DNA from: Deltaproteobacteria bacterium HGW-Deltaproteobacteria-4
GTDB taxonomy: Bacteria; Desulfobacterota; Desulfuromonadia; Desulfuromonadales; UBA2197
Length of the DNA: 52,234 nucleotides
Direction of reading: 5' to 3'
NCBI GenBank assembly: GCA_002841765.1
Contig: PHAV01000019.1
Span: forward strand, 1 to 52,234
Made by a program: the position numbers and the translations under genes. The first letter of the stretch is position 1; every line of letters begins with the position of its first letter. Below, in pieces: positions 1 to 7,676 of the stretch. The notes beneath the pieces were generated by a model that saw nothing but the letters and a program-made list of their open reading frames with translations, had not been told where the DNA came from and did not search any database.

Positions 1-32
1 CGGGCCGATAGAGGACTTTCACCACCAAGTCG

Positions 33-57
33 CGATTCAGCCACCATAGCTGAATCG
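33..57. other. 9-bp hairpin in an unassigned edge segment
   Basis: The first ~100 bases have no gene that I can recognise. They contain a perfect inverted repeat with 9-bp arms (CGATTCAGC at 33-41 and GCTGAATCG at 49-57) around a 7-base loop, followed by a GC-rich stretch near 75-92 that also contains short palindromes (GCCGGGC type). It may be the end of a mobile element or another structured intergenic repeat that continues outside the window. No function can be assigned. Confidence 0.35.
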
Positions 58-91
58 ATGGCGCTTACACGCCACGCGCCCTGCCGGGCGC

Positions 92-132
92 ACCAAAAAG
101 AGAGCGGGGTGACCATTCTGGCTCACCCCGCT
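92..132 (-). terminator. Intrinsic terminator of htpG
   Basis: Perfect 10-bp stem (AGCGGGGTGA at 103-112 pairing with TCACCCCGCT at 123-132, 10-base loop). Read on the minus strand it is followed by a short U-rich run (complement of the A run at 95-99). It lies about 20 bases past the htpG stop codon. Confidence 0.85.
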
Positions 133-153
133 GCGTTCTCTGCCCTTTTTTGA

Positions 154-1995
154 CTACTTTTTGCAGATCAGCTCAAGAATCCGGTTACTGCGCTCCAGAA
201 AAGTCTCCATCCGCTCTTTGCTGAACTCCTGATGGCTGAGCATGGAGAGATCGTAGACCTGGCCAACGAGGAGTTCGGCATCGTCACTGCGTCCTTCTTC
301 CTCGAAACGCGCCAGAGAGCGGACGATCGGGCTGGCGACATTGACCAGCAACGTATGATCGCCGATCCCCTCTTCGCTCTCGCTCTTGCCGCGCCCCATC
401 GAGCGCATCATTTCACGGAACCGCCGCATCTGTTCCGAAATCAGGACCATGCCGGGGAGACTGCTATCCTTGAGACTCTCCACCCGCACTGTCAAGCCCT
501 CGACCGCCAGACGCTTCTCAAAGACCTCACGCACCTTCTGCTCCAGGGTCTTCTGATCGGCCCCTTCCACTAGGTCCGCACTTTTGTCGCTATCGATGAG
601 ACTGGAACTGATATCGGCATCGACGCGCTGAAATTTGACCGAACTCTCCTTCATCTCCAGAAATTGAATAAAGTGACTGTCGATCGTCGAATCGAGAAAG
701 ACGACTTCGATCCCCTGCCCCTGCAAAAGTTTGATATACGCGGCTTGTGCCGTGGCATCGCTGGCGTAGTAGACCTGATCCTTGTGGGTGGCTTCGGCCC
801 GGCCCAGATACTCGGGGAGGGTGGTGTAGGCGCTGGCATCGCTGCTGCGGAAGATGACGTCATTCTTGACCTTATCGTAGAACTTGTCGTCGCGCATCAT
901 GCCGTATTTGACAAAGGTGTGAATATCGCCCCAGATCCGCCCATACTCTTCACGATCATTCTTGGCAAGATCGCTGATCCGCGCCGCCACTCGTCCGGCG
1001 AGGACTTCACGGATCTTCCGTACCTGCGGATCGTTCTGCAAGTAACTGCGCGATACATTGAGCGGCAGGTCCGGCGCATCGAGGCAGCCCTGTAATGGCA
1101 GGAGGAATTCGGGGATGAGTTCCGGGCAGTTGTCAGAGACAAAGACCTGGTTACAGAAGAGCTTGATGTGGCTGCGGCTGACGTCGAACTCGTTGCTGAG
1201 TTTGGGGAAGTAGACGATCCCCTTGAGGTTGAAGGGGAAGTCAACGTTGAGGTGGATCCAGAAAAGGGGATCATCACTAAAGGGGTAAAGCTGGTGATAG
1301 AACGCTTTGTACTCCTCGTCGGTAATCTCCTTGGCGCTGCGCGTCCAGAGGGGGTTGCGCTCGTTGATCGTCTCGCCGTCGATGCGAATGGCAACCGGCA
1401 GGAAGTTACAGAAGCGTTTGACCAGCTCGCGCAGCCGCGTCGGTTCGAGAAACTCTTTTTCGCTGTCCTCTAAATGGAGGATGATCTCGGCGCCGCGGTC
1501 GCTTTTGTCGATTTCATCAAGCTCATAACCGGTCGAGCCGTCACAACGCCAATGGACGCCGACAGCGTCTTTCTGCCAGGACAGGGAGCGGATCTCCACC
1601 TCTTTGGCGACCATAAAGGCGGAGTAGAAACCGAGGCCGAAGTGGCCGATGAGCTGATTGCTGTCTTTGAGGGCTTCAAATTTGTGGATGAACTCTTCAG
1701 CCGAGGAGAAGGCGATCTGGTTGATATAGCGCCGCACTTCATCGGCGGTGAGACCGAGGCCATTATCGCGGATGGTCAGGGTGCCGGCTTCCTTGTCGAC
1801 GATGAGATCGACATGAAAATCCTCCGCTAACCCGAGCCCTTCAACGAGATTGATATGTTGCAGTTTACTGATCGCATCGACGCCATTGGCGATCAGTTCA
1901 CGCAGGAAGATCTCCTTTTCGCTGTAGAGCCATTTCTTGATGATCGGAAAGATATTTTCAGTGTGGATCGAAATGGAACCTTTTTCTGTGGCCAT
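154..1995 (-). CDS. htpG: Molecular chaperone HtpG (bacterial Hsp90)
   Basis: Cytosolic ATP-dependent chaperone of the GHKL ATPase superfamily. The N-terminal ATP site is visible: E-L-I-x-N with Asn37 and Asp40, DNGLGL at residues 77-82, and the lid-side GHFGLGFYSAF. The middle domain carries the Arg of the NVSR motif that Hsp90s use for ATP hydrolysis. At 613 residues it is close to E. coli HtpG (624). The first motif reads LIANGVDAI rather than the common LISNASDAL, so it belongs to a divergent HtpG branch. The start is supported by AAGGAG upstream of the ATG. It is a single gene with its own terminator and a sigma70-like promoter. No classical sigma32 promoter was recognised. Confidence 0.96.
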   Translation of the reverse strand: MATEKGSISIHTENIFPIIKKWLYSEKEIFLRELIANGVDAISKLQHINLVEGLGLAEDFHVDLIVDKEAGTLTIRDNGLGLTADEVRRYINQIAFSSAEEFIHKFEALKDSNQLIGHFGLGFYSAFMVAKEVEIRSLSWQKDAVGVHWRCDGSTGYELDEIDKSDRGAEIILHLEDSEKEFLEPTRLRELVKRFCNFLPVAIRIDGETINERNPLWTRSAKEITDEEYKAFYHQLYPFSDDPLFWIHLNVDFPFNLKGIVYFPKLSNEFDVSRSHIKLFCNQVFVSDNCPELIPEFLLPLQGCLDAPDLPLNVSRSYLQNDPQVRKIREVLAGRVAARISDLAKNDREEYGRIWGDIHTFVKYGMMRDDKFYDKVKNDVIFRSSDASAYTTLPEYLGRAEATHKDQVYYASDATAQAAYIKLLQGQGIEVVFLDSTIDSHFIQFLEMKESSVKFQRVDADISSSLIDSDKSADLVEGADQKTLEQKVREVFEKRLAVEGLTVRVESLKDSSLPGMVLISEQMRRFREMMRSMGRGKSESEEGIGDHTLLVNVASPIVRSLARFEEEGRSDDAELLVGQVYDLSMLSHQEFSKERMETFLERSNRILELICKK

Positions 1996-2038
1996 GACCG
2001 GTTATTCTCCTTCTTTCTAGTAGATGAATCGAAGTGGC

Positions 2039-2067
2039 AAGGTAATCATGCGCCGCGCCATTGTCAA
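2039..2067 (-). promoter_or_regulatory. Candidate htpG promoter
   Basis: On the minus strand a TTGACA box (complement of 2062-2067) is separated by 17 bases from TACCTT (complement of 2039-2044), about 45 bases upstream of the htpG start. The -35 box is perfect and the -10 box is weak. The flanking CCC before TTGACA only partly resembles a heat-shock -35 element. Confidence 0.4.
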
Positions 2068-2143
2068 GGGGGAGACTAACGTGCGCTGTCTCATTCAGCG
2101 TCCACCGGATAACGGTCTGATCAAATCAGTGCTTCAGGATCGC

Positions 2144-2791
2144 CTATAGGGTTGAAAATTGCTTTGCAAACCTTTGGCCGCAGAATTCCTGTACGGCTTT
2201 CACCCCCGCATGGAGCTTCCCGGCATCATTCGCCGCCCATTCGTCGATCGGGAAATACTCACCCTCGAAAGGTTTAAATGAACAGCCAGCCTCCCAAACA
2301 GCCGTGCGCAGCGCAATGGCCCCCTTCTCGGCCAAAACCTGACCAAGAGGGAGAACCTTAGCGATGGCGCCACTCTGTAGCTTCTGCTTGTGAAGATTCG
2401 GCGGCAGACGCTGGTAAACCATTTGCCAACTGGCGTAGAAGAACAGAACTGGAGTGTCGCGGCCATGGGAGAGCGACCGCCATTCCGCAGGATCGACAAT
2501 CCGGGTGGCGCCATCCGCCAGCCGGGGGGAATAGTCTAGAAACTCCTCGATGATGCCGCGGGTTGCGGTGGCCGGGAACTGTTCGACCAGCGGCGCCGAG
2601 ATGTACTCACTGAACAGGACCTTTAACTGGTCATCCGGCCGGAGATTGCCGGGGCCATAGAGAATCAGCCGTTCCGACTGATTCAAATAGGAGACAAGGA
2701 CCTGCTCGCGCACATGGCCGTCGCCAATGAGTGACGAACACCCCGTCGTACTGACAATCAGCAGCAAACACACTATGGCCCTGCACCACAT
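2144..2791 (-). CDS. Putative lipoprotein of unknown function
   Basis: 215 residues with a type II signal peptide: short charged start, hydrophobic core and a lipobox ending TTG-Cys18, so it should be lipid-anchored in the envelope. I do not recognise the mature domain, which is mixed alpha/beta by eye and has three further Cys. It starts 12 bases after the flavodoxin-fold reductase stop. A GGAGG Shine-Dalgarno lies in the junction, so the genes are probably co-transcribed. There is no transmembrane segment beyond the signal peptide. The function is unknown. Confidence 0.8.
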   Translation of the reverse strand: MWCRAIVCLLLIVSTTGCSSLIGDGHVREQVLVSYLNQSERLILYGPGNLRPDDQLKVLFSEYISAPLVEQFPATATRGIIEEFLDYSPRLADGATRIVDPAEWRSLSHGRDTPVLFFYASWQMVYQRLPPNLHKQKLQSGAIAKVLPLGQVLAEKGAIALRTAVWEAGCSFKPFEGEYFPIDEWAANDAGKLHAGVKAVQEFCGQRFAKQFSTL

Positions 2792-2803
2792 ACACTGCCT
2801 CCA

Positions 2804-3472
2804 TCAAGTCCGCATTTGTAAAGTCTTGCCTGCCCCCGCCAACCGTTGCCCCATCTCAAAGGCACGTCGACATTCCAAAGGCAATACATCCTTACGGCGA
2901 CTGGCTTTATGAATGGGGTCGAAGCTTTCGATCACCACCTTTGAATAATCGTCCACCTGACAGGTGTCAAAAGCGCAGAGCGACTCGGCAGAGCCAAGGA
3001 GCAGTTGCATATAGCGCTCATTGGTACTGAAGATCTGTTCGTATCCGTATTCCTTGCTCCGTTCTTCCGGGACATTCATGGTGTAGATAAAACCGGTCTT
3101 GATTTTTTTAGGGAACAACGTTCCGTATGGCACTGTATATGTGAGGTAGGGAAAGAGCAGGCGTTCGATAAAACTACGGGTTTCGCCGGTCACGGTACCG
3201 AAGTAGATCGGCGAACCGATGACAAGGGCGTCGGCCGCAGCTATCTTTTCCAGCACGGGTGCCAGGTCATCGTTCAGGACGCATTTCCCGTAACTTTTAC
3301 CGCCGCGTGTTTTGCAAGCGAAGCAGCTTATACAACCCTTAAAGTCCAGATCGTAAAGATGAAACAGTTCCGTTGTCGCCCCGAGCGATGTGGCTCCTTC
3401 CAGTGCCTTAGCCACGAGTGTCGCTGTGTTCCATTGCTTTCGTGGACTGCCGTTGATGCCGATGACCTTCAT
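2804..3472 (-). CDS. NAD(P)H-dependent FMN reductase / flavodoxin-fold oxidoreductase
   Basis: 222 residues. The N-terminus MKVIGINGSPR is the phosphate-binding loop of the FMN_red family (flavodoxin-like fold, FMN cofactor). GSPIYFGTVTG near residues 85-95 is the second FMN loop. A Cys cluster, C-x2-C-x2-C (GCISCFAC) with a fourth Cys ten residues later, resembles the iron-sulfur flavoprotein subfamily, but the last spacing is longer than usual, so a 4Fe-4S cluster is only possible. An upstream in-frame start at 3538 lacks a ribosome site, whereas AAAGGAG precedes 3472. It is the middle gene of a three-gene minus-strand operon. The physiological substrate is unknown. Confidence 0.88.
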   Translation of the reverse strand: MKVIGINGSPRKQWNTATLVAKALEGATSLGATTELFHLYDLDFKGCISCFACKTRGGKSYGKCVLNDDLAPVLEKIAAADALVIGSPIYFGTVTGETRSFIERLLFPYLTYTVPYGTLFPKKIKTGFIYTMNVPEERSKEYGYEQIFSTNERYMQLLLGSAESLCAFDTCQVDDYSKVVIESFDPIHKASRRKDVLPLECRRAFEMGQRLAGAGKTLQMRT

Positions 3473-3521
3473 CTGTCTTTCTCCTTTTGTCGTGGTTAGT
3501 TTTCGTTTATCTACCAGCAAT

Positions 3522-4133
3522 CTACAACTGTTTGTCAATCAACTTGAACCAGAACTGCATAAGGTGGTCCCGTTTGACACCATCAATCTCACGCCAGGTG
3601 AAGCTGGTTTTTACCCCCGTGAGCTGAGCAAAATCGGTACGAGCAAGAAATTTTGTGATGGCGATGTAGTCACGCGGGCGCAAGGGGTGATCATCGGGGC
3701 GTTCAACCGTGGCGCAGGTAAGGGTGCGGTAACGGTCGAGAGAACATATGTGGCTTTCCAGTCGGTCAAGCAGCTTCCGACCCAGTCCACAATTGCGGTA
3801 GGCCGGACGAAAGAGCAGTTCCCCGACGTAATAGACCTCATCGAGCGGAAATGTTGTCCCGGCAAAAGCGTCAATCATCTGGAGGTTTTCATGGATAAGA
3901 GGCATGCCTGCAACCGCTCCGATAACCGCATCTCCATCATAGGCGAGAATGACGCAGGCATCGGGCGCCGCGGCATAGGTGCCCAAGTATTCAAGCTCAT
4001 CTTCCCTCCTACCTTGATACAGATAAGGATACTCCCGGAAAATTTCGAGCCGGAGCGTCGCCACATCGTCCCGTCCATCTGCAATCGCAGCCCCGGTCAG
4101 CACTTGCTCGGTCATTTTCTTATTGCGGTTCAT
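3522..4133 (-). CDS. GNAT family N-acetyltransferase
   Basis: 203 residues from the ATG at 4133, which has GAGAGG a few bases upstream; frames open further upstream lack a ribosome site. The acetyl-CoA pyrophosphate-binding signature is seen as R-N-C-G-L-G followed by RKLLDRLE, preceded by the typical beta4 strand ending VGELLFRP. The acceptor is unknown and could be a small molecule or a protein. The gene heads the reductase and lipoprotein genes (50-base gap) and diverges from the alcohol dehydrogenase. Confidence 0.85.
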   Translation of the reverse strand: MNRNKKMTEQVLTGAAIADGRDDVATLRLEIFREYPYLYQGRREDELEYLGTYAAAPDACVILAYDGDAVIGAVAGMPLIHENLQMIDAFAGTTFPLDEVYYVGELLFRPAYRNCGLGRKLLDRLESHICSLDRYRTLTCATVERPDDHPLRPRDYIAITKFLARTDFAQLTGVKTSFTWREIDGVKRDHLMQFWFKLIDKQL

Positions 4134-4248
4134 GTCGAGCCTCTCTATGACGCAGCAGACATCTGACGGAGTATCGCAATGTCCCGTAACCGACCTGAAA
4201 CGCAGCGGTCGCGGCATCAATATTTCGACAAGATCGGTCTACCGGTCG

Positions 4249-4276
4249 TTGACGTTTCGGGAGTATACATTATTAT
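4249..4276 (+). promoter_or_regulatory. Candidate promoter of the alcohol dehydrogenase
   Basis: TTGACG (4249-4254), a 16-base spacer and TATTAT (4271-4276), 35 bases before the adh ATG. This is a good sigma70 match in the divergent intergenic region. Confidence 0.5.
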
Positions 4277-4310
4277 CATCAATGAGGCCCCAGACAGGAG
4301 GAAAGATACC

Positions 4311-5372
4311 ATGCTCAAAGCCAAAGCTTACGCCGCTGCCGGCGCTACTGCTCCCCTCGCCGCCACCATTATCCCACGACGTGATACCACCGAAGACGAC
4401 GTGCAGATCGAAATCCTTTTCTGCGGCGTTTGTCACTCCGACCTGCACACGGTGCGCGACGAGTGGCACAGCGTCATGCCGACGACCTACCCCTGCGTGC
4501 CGGGGCACGAGATCGTCGGCCGCGTCACTGGCATCGGTAGCGCCGTGACCAGGGCCAAGACCGGCGATCTCGTCGGGGTCGGCTGTCTGGTCGACTCCGA
4601 CCACGACTGCCCGAGCTGCAACCACCACGTCGAACAGTTCTGCCCCTCTGCCACCTTCACCTACAACTCGCCGGACAAACACGGCACCGCCCCGGTCACC
4701 TATGGCGGCTACTCCGAGAGGATCGTCGTCGACGAGCGCTTCGTCCTCATCGTCCCGACCAATCTCTCTCTCGCCGGGGTTGCGCCCTTGCTCTGCGCCG
4801 GGATCACCACCTGGTCGCCGATGAAGCGCTGGGGGGATCTGAAGGGGAAGAAGGTCGGGGTAGCCGGCCTCGGCGGTCTCGGTCACATGGGGGTCAAGTT
4901 CGCCAAGGCCCTCGGCGCGCAGGTCGTCGTCTTCACCACTTCGCCGGGGAAAAGGGAAGATGCCCTGCGCCTCGGCGCTCATGACGTCATCATTTCGAAG
5001 AATCAGGAAGAGATGAAGGCGCAGGCCGGCTCCTTCGACTTCATCCTCGATACCATCGCCGCCGACCACGACATCAACGCCTACCTCGGGATGCTCGGCC
5101 TTGACGGCGAACTGACCCTGGTCGGCGCGCCGGAGACCCCGCTGCAGGTCTCCGCCTTTGCTCTCCTCTTTGGCCGCAAGCATCTCTCCGGCTCCCTGAT
5201 CGGCGGGATCAAGGAGACACAGGAGATGCTAGACTTTTGCGGGGCGCACAACATCACCGCCGACGTCGAGATTATCCCAATCCAGAAGGTCAACGAAGCC
5301 TACGAGCGGCTGATCAAATCGGATGTGAAGTACCGGTTTTCCATTGATATGGCTTCTCTCAAATCCGAGTAA
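4311..5372 (+). CDS. NAD(P)-dependent zinc alcohol dehydrogenase (YahK/CAD-like)
   Basis: 353-residue medium-chain dehydrogenase that interconverts aldehydes and alcohols. Catalytic-zinc ligands are visible: Cys41 in CGVCHSD, the His66-Glu67 pair in GHE, and a later Cys in PLLCAG. The Rossmann dinucleotide motif GLGGLGHMG is intact. The structural-zinc lobe reads SD-HD-C-PS-C-x7-C: the first of the usual four Cys is Asp97, the others being Cys100, Cys103 and Cys111. AGGAGG precedes the ATG. It stands alone, facing away from the GNAT gene and converging with the slipin gene. Cofactor and substrate cannot be read from sequence, but the NADPH-using YahK/cinnamyl-alcohol group is the closest by eye. 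Confidence 0.92.
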   Translation: MLKAKAYAAAGATAPLAATIIPRRDTTEDDVQIEILFCGVCHSDLHTVRDEWHSVMPTTYPCVPGHEIVGRVTGIGSAVTRAKTGDLVGVGCLVDSDHDCPSCNHHVEQFCPSATFTYNSPDKHGTAPVTYGGYSERIVVDERFVLIVPTNLSLAGVAPLLCAGITTWSPMKRWGDLKGKKVGVAGLGGLGHMGVKFAKALGAQVVVFTTSPGKREDALRLGAHDVIISKNQEEMKAQAGSFDFILDTIAADHDINAYLGMLGLDGELTLVGAPETPLQVSAFALLFGRKHLSGSLIGGIKETQEMLDFCGAHNITADVEIIPIQKVNEAYERLIKSDVKYRFSIDMASLKSE

Positions 5373-5391
5373 ACCTGACTGGTTCATCACG

Positions 5392-5426
5392 AAAAAACCG
5401 CCCGAACGGCAACAGTCGTCGGGCGG
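5392..5426 (-). terminator. Intrinsic terminator after the slipin gene
   Basis: An 8-bp GC-rich stem (CCGCCCGA at 5398-5405 with TCGGGCGG at 5419-5426). On the minus strand it is followed by six U (complement of 5392-5397). It also lies between convergent genes and could slow plus-strand transcription from adh. Confidence 0.85.
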
Positions 5427-5450
5427 TCCTGATTTCCTGAACTCGTTGAC

Positions 5451-6215
5451 TTACTTCTCGCGTTTCTCCAGAAACATGCTGATCAAATCGATGGGCACCG
5501 GGAAGATCGTTGTCGAGTTCTTCTCGGCGGAAATTTCGGTCAAGGTCTGCAGATAGCGCAGTTGCAGGGAGATCGGCTCAACCGCCAGGATCCGGGCAGC
5601 TTCGGCGAGCTTGACCGAGGCCTGCAACTCTCCTTCCGCGTGGATAACCTTAGCACGCCGCTCCCGCTCTGCCTCGGCCTGCTTGGCAATGGCCCGCTGC
5701 ATCTCCTGCGGCAGGTCGATATTCTTCACCTCGACATTGGCAACCTTCACCCCCCACGGCCCGGTATGGCGGTCAAGGATTTCCTGCAGCTGCTGATTAA
5801 TCTTCTCGCGGTTCGACAGGAGCTCGTCAAGATCGACCTGGCCGAGGACGCTGCGCAGGGTCGTTTGCGAAAGCTGGCTGGTGGCGTAGAGGTAATCTTC
5901 CACTTCGATAATCGCTTTATCCGGCGCGATGACCCTGAAGTAGATAACCGCCGAGACCTTCACCGTGACGTTGTCATGGGTAATGACATCCTGCGGCGGC
6001 ACCTCGAAAGCAACGGTGCGCAGACTGACCCGCACCAGGCGGTCGACGCCGGGGATGATGAAGAAGAGCCCCGGCCCCCGCACCCCGATCATCCGCCCGA
6101 GGCGGAAGAGGACGCCGCGCTCATATTCGGGGAGGATGCGCACCGCGCTGGCAACAAACATGATAAAAAGGACAACCGGAAAGATGAGCGGGATATAGTT
6201 GATCAGCTCGAACAT
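5451..6215 (-). CDS. Slipin (SPFH/stomatin-like membrane protein)
   Basis: 254 residues: one N-terminal membrane segment (about 8-25), the SPFH/PHB domain (about 28-185) with the conserved [12 protein letters not shown] entry and GPGLFFIIP, then an Ala/Glu/Lys-rich coiled coil ([18 protein letters not shown]), and a hydrophobic tail. Slipins oligomerise at the membrane. They are cleaved by, or act with, the NfeD-type protease encoded immediately upstream (82-base gap, same strand), so the two form the classic slipin/NfeD pair. Confidence 0.93.
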   Translation of the reverse strand: MFELINYIPLIFPVVLFIMFVASAVRILPEYERGVLFRLGRMIGVRGPGLFFIIPGVDRLVRVSLRTVAFEVPPQDVITHDNVTVKVSAVIYFRVIAPDKAIIEVEDYLYATSQLSQTTLRSVLGQVDLDELLSNREKINQQLQEILDRHTGPWGVKVANVEVKNIDLPQEMQRAIAKQAEAERERRAKVIHAEGELQASVKLAEAARILAVEPISLQLRYLQTLTEISAEKNSTTIFPVPIDLISMFLEKREK

Positions 6216-6271
6216 GATAAGCCTCCATTGCTTAAGTGAACCTGAAAACGGCAGTTGGCCGCAGATAAGTT

Positions 6272-6286
6272 CGGATAAAATCTGAT
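6272..6286. repeat. 15-base sequence shared with the 16.6-16.8 kb repeat region
   Basis: CGGATAAAATCTGAT occurs here between the slipin and nfeD genes and again at 16652-16666 between pfkB and the MTA phosphorylase gene. The match is exact over 15 bases in two intergenic regions, which suggests remnants of a dispersed intergenic repeat family. Confidence 0.45.
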
Positions 6287-6297
6287 AATCAAGAAGG

Positions 6298-7572
6298 TTA
6301 TTGTGTCTTGCGCACCTTGAGCTGCATCCCTTCCACCACCTCGACTACCACTTTGTCACCGGCGGCAATCGGCGTGTCACTGCGCGCCTCCCAGTATTCG
6401 CCGTGGATAAATACCTTCCCCTCCGGATCGATAGAACTCTGCGCCGTCCCCTCTTCGCCGATCAGCCCTTCCCGGCCGGTTGTCTGCGGTCGGCGCTGGG
6501 CGGTCAGAGCCTTCCTGACGATCAGGACAAAGAACCCGGCCGCGACCAGCACCGTCATCAGGATCACATTCCAGGAAAGGCGCAGCCAGGGCTCTGGCGA
6601 ATCGAAGAGGAGCAGGGATCCAAACACCATGGCGATCAAACCGCCGACGGTCAGCATGCCGTAAGAGACGACGTTAATCTCGGCAATAAGGAGAACCAGA
6701 GCAAGGAGAATGAGCAATACTCCGGCATAATTGACCGGCAGAGTCTGAAAAGCGAAGAGGGCGAGGAGGAGGGAGATAGTGCCGATCACCCCCGGCAGGA
6801 TGACGCCGGGATTAGAGAGTTCGAAGAAGATCCCAAGCATGCCGAGCATCATCAACACATAAGCCACGTTCGGGTTGCTGATCGCATTGCGAATCCGCTC
6901 CACTTTCGTCATCTCCGCCGCAGTCACTTGCGCACCCTGCAGTTGCAGAACGAGTTCACGCCCCCCCTTGAACAGCGTCCGTCCCTCCAATTGCTGCAGG
7001 AGATCAGCTTGATCCCGCGCGACCAGATCGATCACCTTCCCTTCCAGGGCCTTATCCGCGCTGAGGGAGAGGCTGTCTCGCACCATCTTCCCCGCCAAGG
7101 TTGCATCCCGGCCGCGCTGACGGGCAATCGACTCGACATAAGCCTCGGCGTCGTTGACCAGCTTCGCCTCCATGGTCGGGTCGGCCTTTTCGCCAAGGGT
7201 CACGGGATGAGCCGCGCCGATGTTGGTTCCAGGAGCCATGGCACAAACATCCGCGGCCAGGCAGATGATCGCCCCGGCCGAAGCGGCGCGGGCGCCGGAG
7301 GGGGCGACATAAACGACCACCACCGCCGGACTGGCGAAGATCTCCTTGACGATCTCACGCATCGCCGTGTCGAGACCGCCGGGGGTGTCGATTTCAACAA
7401 GGACAAGGGGTTCTGCCTGCCGGGCCGCTTCATCGAGGTTGCGCTGAAGAAAACGGGCGGTCACCGGCGTAATCGGATCCTGAATGGAGACCACCCGAAT
7501 CGTCGCCGGCTCGCCAAATGCGAGGATGCTCCAGAAAAGCAGGAAGAGAATAGTAACAAGACGTAGACGCAT
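6298..7572 (-). CDS. nfeD: NfeD family membrane serine protease (slipin partner)
   Basis: 424 residues from the ATG at 7572. A signal peptide (about 1-20) precedes a ClpP-like protease domain (about 25-220) with EIDTPGG and the nucleophile Ser in ARAASAG. Then come four or five membrane helices (about 235-375) and a C-terminal OB-fold NfeD domain (about 385-424). This is the long, protease-bearing NfeD1b-type protein known to cleave stomatin-like partners. The slipin gene follows. An in-frame start further upstream at 7635 would add a charged extension with no ribosome site. Confidence 0.92.
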   Translation of the reverse strand: MRLRLVTILFLLFWSILAFGEPATIRVVSIQDPITPVTARFLQRNLDEAARQAEPLVLVEIDTPGGLDTAMREIVKEIFASPAVVVVYVAPSGARAASAGAIICLAADVCAMAPGTNIGAAHPVTLGEKADPTMEAKLVNDAEAYVESIARQRGRDATLAGKMVRDSLSLSADKALEGKVIDLVARDQADLLQQLEGRTLFKGGRELVLQLQGAQVTAAEMTKVERIRNAISNPNVAYVLMMLGMLGIFFELSNPGVILPGVIGTISLLLALFAFQTLPVNYAGVLLILLALVLLIAEINVVSYGMLTVGGLIAMVFGSLLLFDSPEPWLRLSWNVILMTVLVAAGFFVLIVRKALTAQRRPQTTGREGLIGEEGTAQSSIDPEGKVFIHGEYWEARSDTPIAAGDKVVVEVVEGMQLKVRKTQ

Positions 7573-7676
7573 TACAATTTTGACCTTTCTTATTGAAGAC
7601 AAGATCAAGCTTACCGTTTTTCTGCGATGTGGCAATAAGCTAACCGCGATCCTATCGGGATTCGGTCAGCGCTCAA

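Noticed and set aside
2039-2067. Sigma32 heat-shock promoter for htpG
   Set aside because: The -35 (CCCTTGACA) is suggestive, but no CCCCATnT-like -10 occurs at the required spacing; a sigma70 reading fits better.
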